Of a DNA stretch of 64,000 bases, positions 61,675 to 64,000 are shown piece by piece; the first letter of the stretch is position 1; every line of letters starts with the position of its first letter. The stretch spans positions 1-64,000 of the forward strand of contig JAQUAF010000004.1 in assembly GCA_028687435.1 (NCBI GenBank), in the 5' to 3' direction. The notes beneath the pieces were generated by a model. That model saw only the letters and a program-made list of their open reading frames with translations, was not told the DNA's origin and ran no database searches. The position numbers and the translations under genes were made by a program. The DNA comes from Verrucomicrobiia bacterium. GTDB taxonomy: Bacteria > Verrucomicrobiota > Verrucomicrobiia > JABWAM01.

Positions 61675-62583
61675 TTACGACAGATTGAATTGATAGTGGC
61701 GGGTCAGCACGAGAAAGATTTCCTTGAGCGACATGGGGGTGGCGGTCACGACGCCCGCTTGCGGCAGGACTTGGCGAACGGCTTTTTCCGTTGTTGCTGC
61801 GAAATAGGCGGTGTCCACAAATCGCAAGCTGCGGCCCGTTTTTTCGAGATTCAGCCAATTCGCGGGACAGGATGCCGGGACCGTCTGATTCTCCGCAATG
61901 GCCACCTGTATTTGACGGAACCGTTCCTGGAGCGAGGCCATGGATTCGCATCGTTTCAATTGGCCCTCGTGGATCATGCCAACCCAATCCGCCAACCGTT
62001 CCACTTCGTCGAGATCGTGCGAGGAAATGAACACGGTCCAGTTTTCCTGCGCGGTCAGCTCCAGCACCCCGCGAATGAATTCGTCCCGCACCAGCGCATC
62101 CAACCCGCTGAACGGTTCATCCAGGATGAGCAGCGTGGGACGATACGCCAGCGACACAAGGAGCGCGGTTTTGATTTTCATGCCGCGGGATAGATTTGCG
62201 ATTTTCTCCCGCAAGGGCAGGTTGAACTGTTGCGACAATCGCCCGGCAAATTCCGCGTCCCATCCAGGATACATAGGGCGACAGAAGTTCACCAGTTGTT
62301 CAATGGTCATCCACTCAGGCAACTGCTGGTTTTCCGAGACATAGCCGATCCGGGCCAGTTCCGTTGGACTCAGACGCCGGGAGTCCGCTCCCAGGACCGT
62401 TGCCCATCCCGCAGAGGGAGAGAGAATGTTCATAAGCATCTTGATAGTGGTGGTTTTTCCCGCGCCGTTCGGTCCAAGAAAGGCAAAAATGGATCCTTCG
62501 GGCACCTTCATGGTCAGGCCGCGAATGACTTCTTTTTTGCCAAAGCGGCAGGTCAGGTTTTCCGTTTCAATGATGGAGTTCAT
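61675..62583 (-). CDS. ABC transporter ATP-binding protein
   Basis: The ATPase has 302 residues: Walker A FLGPNGAGKTTTIKML, signature LSRGMKIKTALLVSLAYRPT, Walker B LLILDEPFSGLD, and the switch histidine in VFISSHDLDEVERL. The C-terminal 90 residues are the extra domain common to drug/peptide exporters. Its ATG overlaps the GntR stop (ATGA), and the permease follows. The set resembles Ytr/Bcr-type exporters, which often respond to cell-wall-active antibiotics. Confidence 0.95.
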   Translation of the reverse strand: MNSIIETENLTCRFGKKEVIRGLTMKVPEGSIFAFLGPNGAGKTTTIKMLMNILSPSAGWATVLGADSRRLSPTELARIGYVSENQQLPEWMTIEQLVNFCRPMYPGWDAEFAGRLSQQFNLPLREKIANLSRGMKIKTALLVSLAYRPTLLILDEPFSGLDALVRDEFIRGVLELTAQENWTVFISSHDLDEVERLADWVGMIHEGQLKRCESMASLQERFRQIQVAIAENQTVPASCPANWLNLEKTGRSLRFVDTAYFAATTEKAVRQVLPQAGVVTATPMSLKEIFLVLTRHYQFNLS

Positions 62584-62978
62584 GGAATTTCCTTTACAAG
62601 ACGGTTCCAGTGTTTGCGGATGGAGTTTTGGACGTCCTCGAGTTCGAGGGAAAGGTTCTTGGCCTGTACCACCAACCGTTCCGCATCCGTATCCAGCAAT
62701 TCCGCCAGTTGTTCCCGGTTGGGCGCGGAACGTTGCGCCACCAGGGTGCCTTTGCCGGGCTCCACCTCAAGCAAGCGGTTGTTGATCAACGTGGCCACAA
62801 CCTTGTGGGCGGTATTGGGATTGATGCGCAATTCCTGGCTGAGCACGCGAACCGAAGGAAAACGGTCGCCAGGCTGCAATTGGCCGCTCACCACCGCCTT
62901 GGTGACGGCATAAACCACCTGCTCGTAAACCGGCAACCCGGTTTTTAACTGCACGGTGAATGGCAATCCAAGTGTCAT
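62580..62978 (-). CDS. GntR-family (YtrA-type) repressor
   Basis: This 132-residue regulator starts TLGLPFTVQLKTGLPVYEQV, followed by the winged helix (AVVSGQLQPGDRFPSVRVLS, INPNTAHKVVATLINNRLLE) and a short C-terminal helical dimer domain, as in the YtrA subfamily. The start at 62978 is preferred over 63005 because the promoter -10 and operator occupy 62981-62995. It heads the operon with the ABC ATPase and permease and presumably represses it. Confidence 0.9.
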   Translation of the reverse strand: MTLGLPFTVQLKTGLPVYEQVVYAVTKAVVSGQLQPGDRFPSVRVLSQELRINPNTAHKVVATLINNRLLEVEPGKGTLVAQRSAPNREQLAELLDTDAERLVVQAKNLSLELEDVQNSIRKHWNRLVKEIP

Positions 62979-62980
62979 AT

Positions 62981-63015
62981 GTGTACTATATACACTAGTA
63001 CGCATAGGGTGTCAA
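62981..63015 (-). promoter_or_regulatory. Consensus promoter with operator, probably leaderless
   Basis: On the minus strand TTGACA (63015-63010) and TATATA (62992-62987) are exactly 17 bases apart. The inverted repeat GTGTA-N5-TACAC (62981-62995) covers the -10 box, which fits GntR repression. With normal spacing transcription would start at about 62980, two bases before the ATG, giving a leaderless mRNA. Confidence 0.7.
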
Positions 63016-63040
63016 ACGGTTTTTGAAAGTTTTTTTGGAC

Positions 63041-63078
63041 CGCCGCACCCCTGCGGACTTGGGTTTTGGCCGGCTGCT
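63041..63078. repeat. Fragment related to element A
   Basis: GCACCCCTGCGGACTTGGG followed by TTTTGGCCGGCTG aligns with 14787-14825 inside element A (GCGCCCCTGCGGGCTGGGG, CTTTGGCCGGCTG). A similar block is in element C (59755-59787). The terminal arms are missing, so it is a remnant or a shared building block, located between the permease stop codon and the GntR promoter. Confidence 0.5.
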
Positions 63079-63084
63079 GATCAA

Positions 63085-64000
63085 TCACTTCCCGGTCTGG
63101 GAGAAGCGGACATCCATCCACACGGCCAGCACCAGCACGACGCCGCGGGCGATGAGCTTGACCTCGGGAGTCACGGCCAGGAGGGTCATGCCGTTGAGGA
63201 GGGTGGCCATGATCAACGCGCCGAACAACACGCCCGAAACCGTGCCGCGGCCGCCCTTGAGGCTGGTGCCTCCGATCACGCACGCGGCGATGGCGTCCAA
63301 TTCCATCAGGTTGCCAACCGTGGTGGTGGTGTAGCCGCCATAGGCCGTCTGCATGAATCCAGTCAGCGCCACCACTCCTCCCAGCAACAGATAGGCGCCG
63401 ATGATCACCCGCTGGACATTGATGCCGGATAAAACCGCAGCCTCCTCGTTGCCGCCAATCGCATAAAGATAACGGCCAAACCGGGTGTTCCGGGTGATGG
63501 TCTGGATCGCCAGAATCACCGCTCCCAGGATGACCAGCGGCAGGGGCGTTCCCTTGTAATGATTCATGACGACCACCAGGAGCAGCAGGCATTGAAACAT
63601 CACAAAAAACTTGAGGAAATCCACCTTGGGATCATCCACCGGCAATCCATGCCTCAATCGCAACCACCGCCGCCGGCGTCTGGCAAAAAACAACCCCGCG
63701 CTCACCAAAATCAGCAGGAGATATCCGCCCCACGAAGGAATGTAGTAGGTGGTCAGCAACGAAAAAAAGTTCTCGGTTCCGCCAGGCGCCACCGGAATGG
63801 TGGAATTGCGGATCACCGCCCAATGGGCGCCCTTGAAAACCAACAAACCGCCCAAAGTGATGATGAACGCCGGCACCCGGTAACGGATAATGAGCGCCCC
63901 CATCATGGCCCACAAGCCCAGCGCCAGAAGCGTGGCGGCCGCAAGCGCCAGGAACGCCGGCCATCCATGCCCCGGCAACCCCAGATATTGGGGCGACACC
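63085..64000 (-). CDS. Sugar ABC transporter permease (XylH/RbsC family), partial
   Basis: At least 304 residues of a permease whose start lies beyond the right edge. It has YRVPAFIITLGGLLVFKGAH, FGRYLYAIGGNEEAAVLSGI, MELDAIAACVIGGTSLKGGR and VVLVLAVWMDVRFS, the pattern of XylH/RbsC permeases for pentoses or related sugars. An arginine-rich loop (FARRRRRWLRLRHGL) is on the cytoplasmic side. Full length would be about 390-410, so roughly 90 residues are missing. The ATPase and binding protein are expected upstream, outside the window. Confidence 0.9.
   Translation of the reverse strand, partial: VSPQYLGLPGHGWPAFLALAAATLLALGLWAMMGALIIRYRVPAFIITLGGLLVFKGAHWAVIRNSTIPVAPGGTENFFSLLTTYYIPSWGGYLLLILVSAGLFFARRRRRWLRLRHGLPVDDPKVDFLKFFVMFQCLLLLVVVMNHYKGTPLPLVILGAVILAIQTITRNTRFGRYLYAIGGNEEAAVLSGINVQRVIIGAYLLLGGVVALTGFMQTAYGGYTTTTVGNLMELDAIAACVIGGTSLKGGRGTVSGVLFGALIMATLLNGMTLLAVTPEVKLIARGVVLVLAVWMDVRFSQTGK

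Overview
The window looks like a chromosomal segment of a Gram-negative bacterium of the PVC type (Verrucomicrobiota, Lentisphaerota or Kiritimatiellota grade). This placement is inferred from gene content: type IV pilus secretin genes, LPS-type glycosyltransferases and an O-antigen ligase-like protein indicate an outer membrane. A prepilin-like protein ending in an H-X9-DG-like WVDGHVSW motif, next to a large glycosidase-like protein with CBM9-like and LamG-like partners, is typical of that superphylum. Most genes are GC-rich, but the stretches around 7.9-8.4, 51.9-57.8 and 59.9-61.7 kb are visibly more AT-rich.

Layout. 0.15-7.9 kb (minus strand): orphan Phd antitoxin, pilM-pilN-pilO-pilP-pilQ, a polytopic membrane protein, asd and tRNA-Phe. 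8.4-11.6 kb (plus): glgM-glgE, the maltose-1-phosphate route to alpha-glucan. 11.8-15.1 kb: a very large Na+/solute symporter and an ORF carrying a miniature element. 15.3-20.4 kb: GNAT, metH and a Sel1-repeat protein. 20.4-31.5 kb: a divergent signalling island. Leftward run cheA, cheW, hybrid kinase, receiver-PP2C-HATPase and STAS with 4-nt overlaps; rightward run cheR, cheD, HDOD and cheB. This joins a chemosensory array to an Rsb-like partner switch. 31.5-42.9 kb: cell-envelope glycosyltransferases, ruvB, sixA, an ankyrin protein, aroF, htrA, an O-antigen ligase-like protein and a DUF3313 lipoprotein. 43.2-48.1 kb: uvrB, a PPC-domain protein, an MFS exporter and a toxin-antitoxin pair. 48.2-51.8 kb: a GntR/LacI chimera, GNAT, a NIF3-like protein and a prepilin-like protein. 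52-57.9 kb: three secreted carbohydrate-active-type proteins. 58-59.6 kb: an AAA ATPase with a nuclease-like tail. 59.9-63 kb: a GntR-controlled ABC exporter. 63.1-64 kb: a sugar ABC permease cut by the window edge.

The most unusual content is in the small repeats between genes. There are three 274-290 bp elements with 30-33 bp terminal inverted repeats that are near-perfect within each copy but clearly diverged between copies. There is a CTAG-bounded repeat, present twice, whose CTAG supplies the stop codon of the upstream gene each time. There are also several inverted pairs of short arrays built from 7-, 8- or 9-nt units, some of which have entered reading frames (GntR/LacI regulator, probably the UvrB and heptosyltransferase tails). 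None encodes a protein of its own. All comparisons were made by eye within this window.
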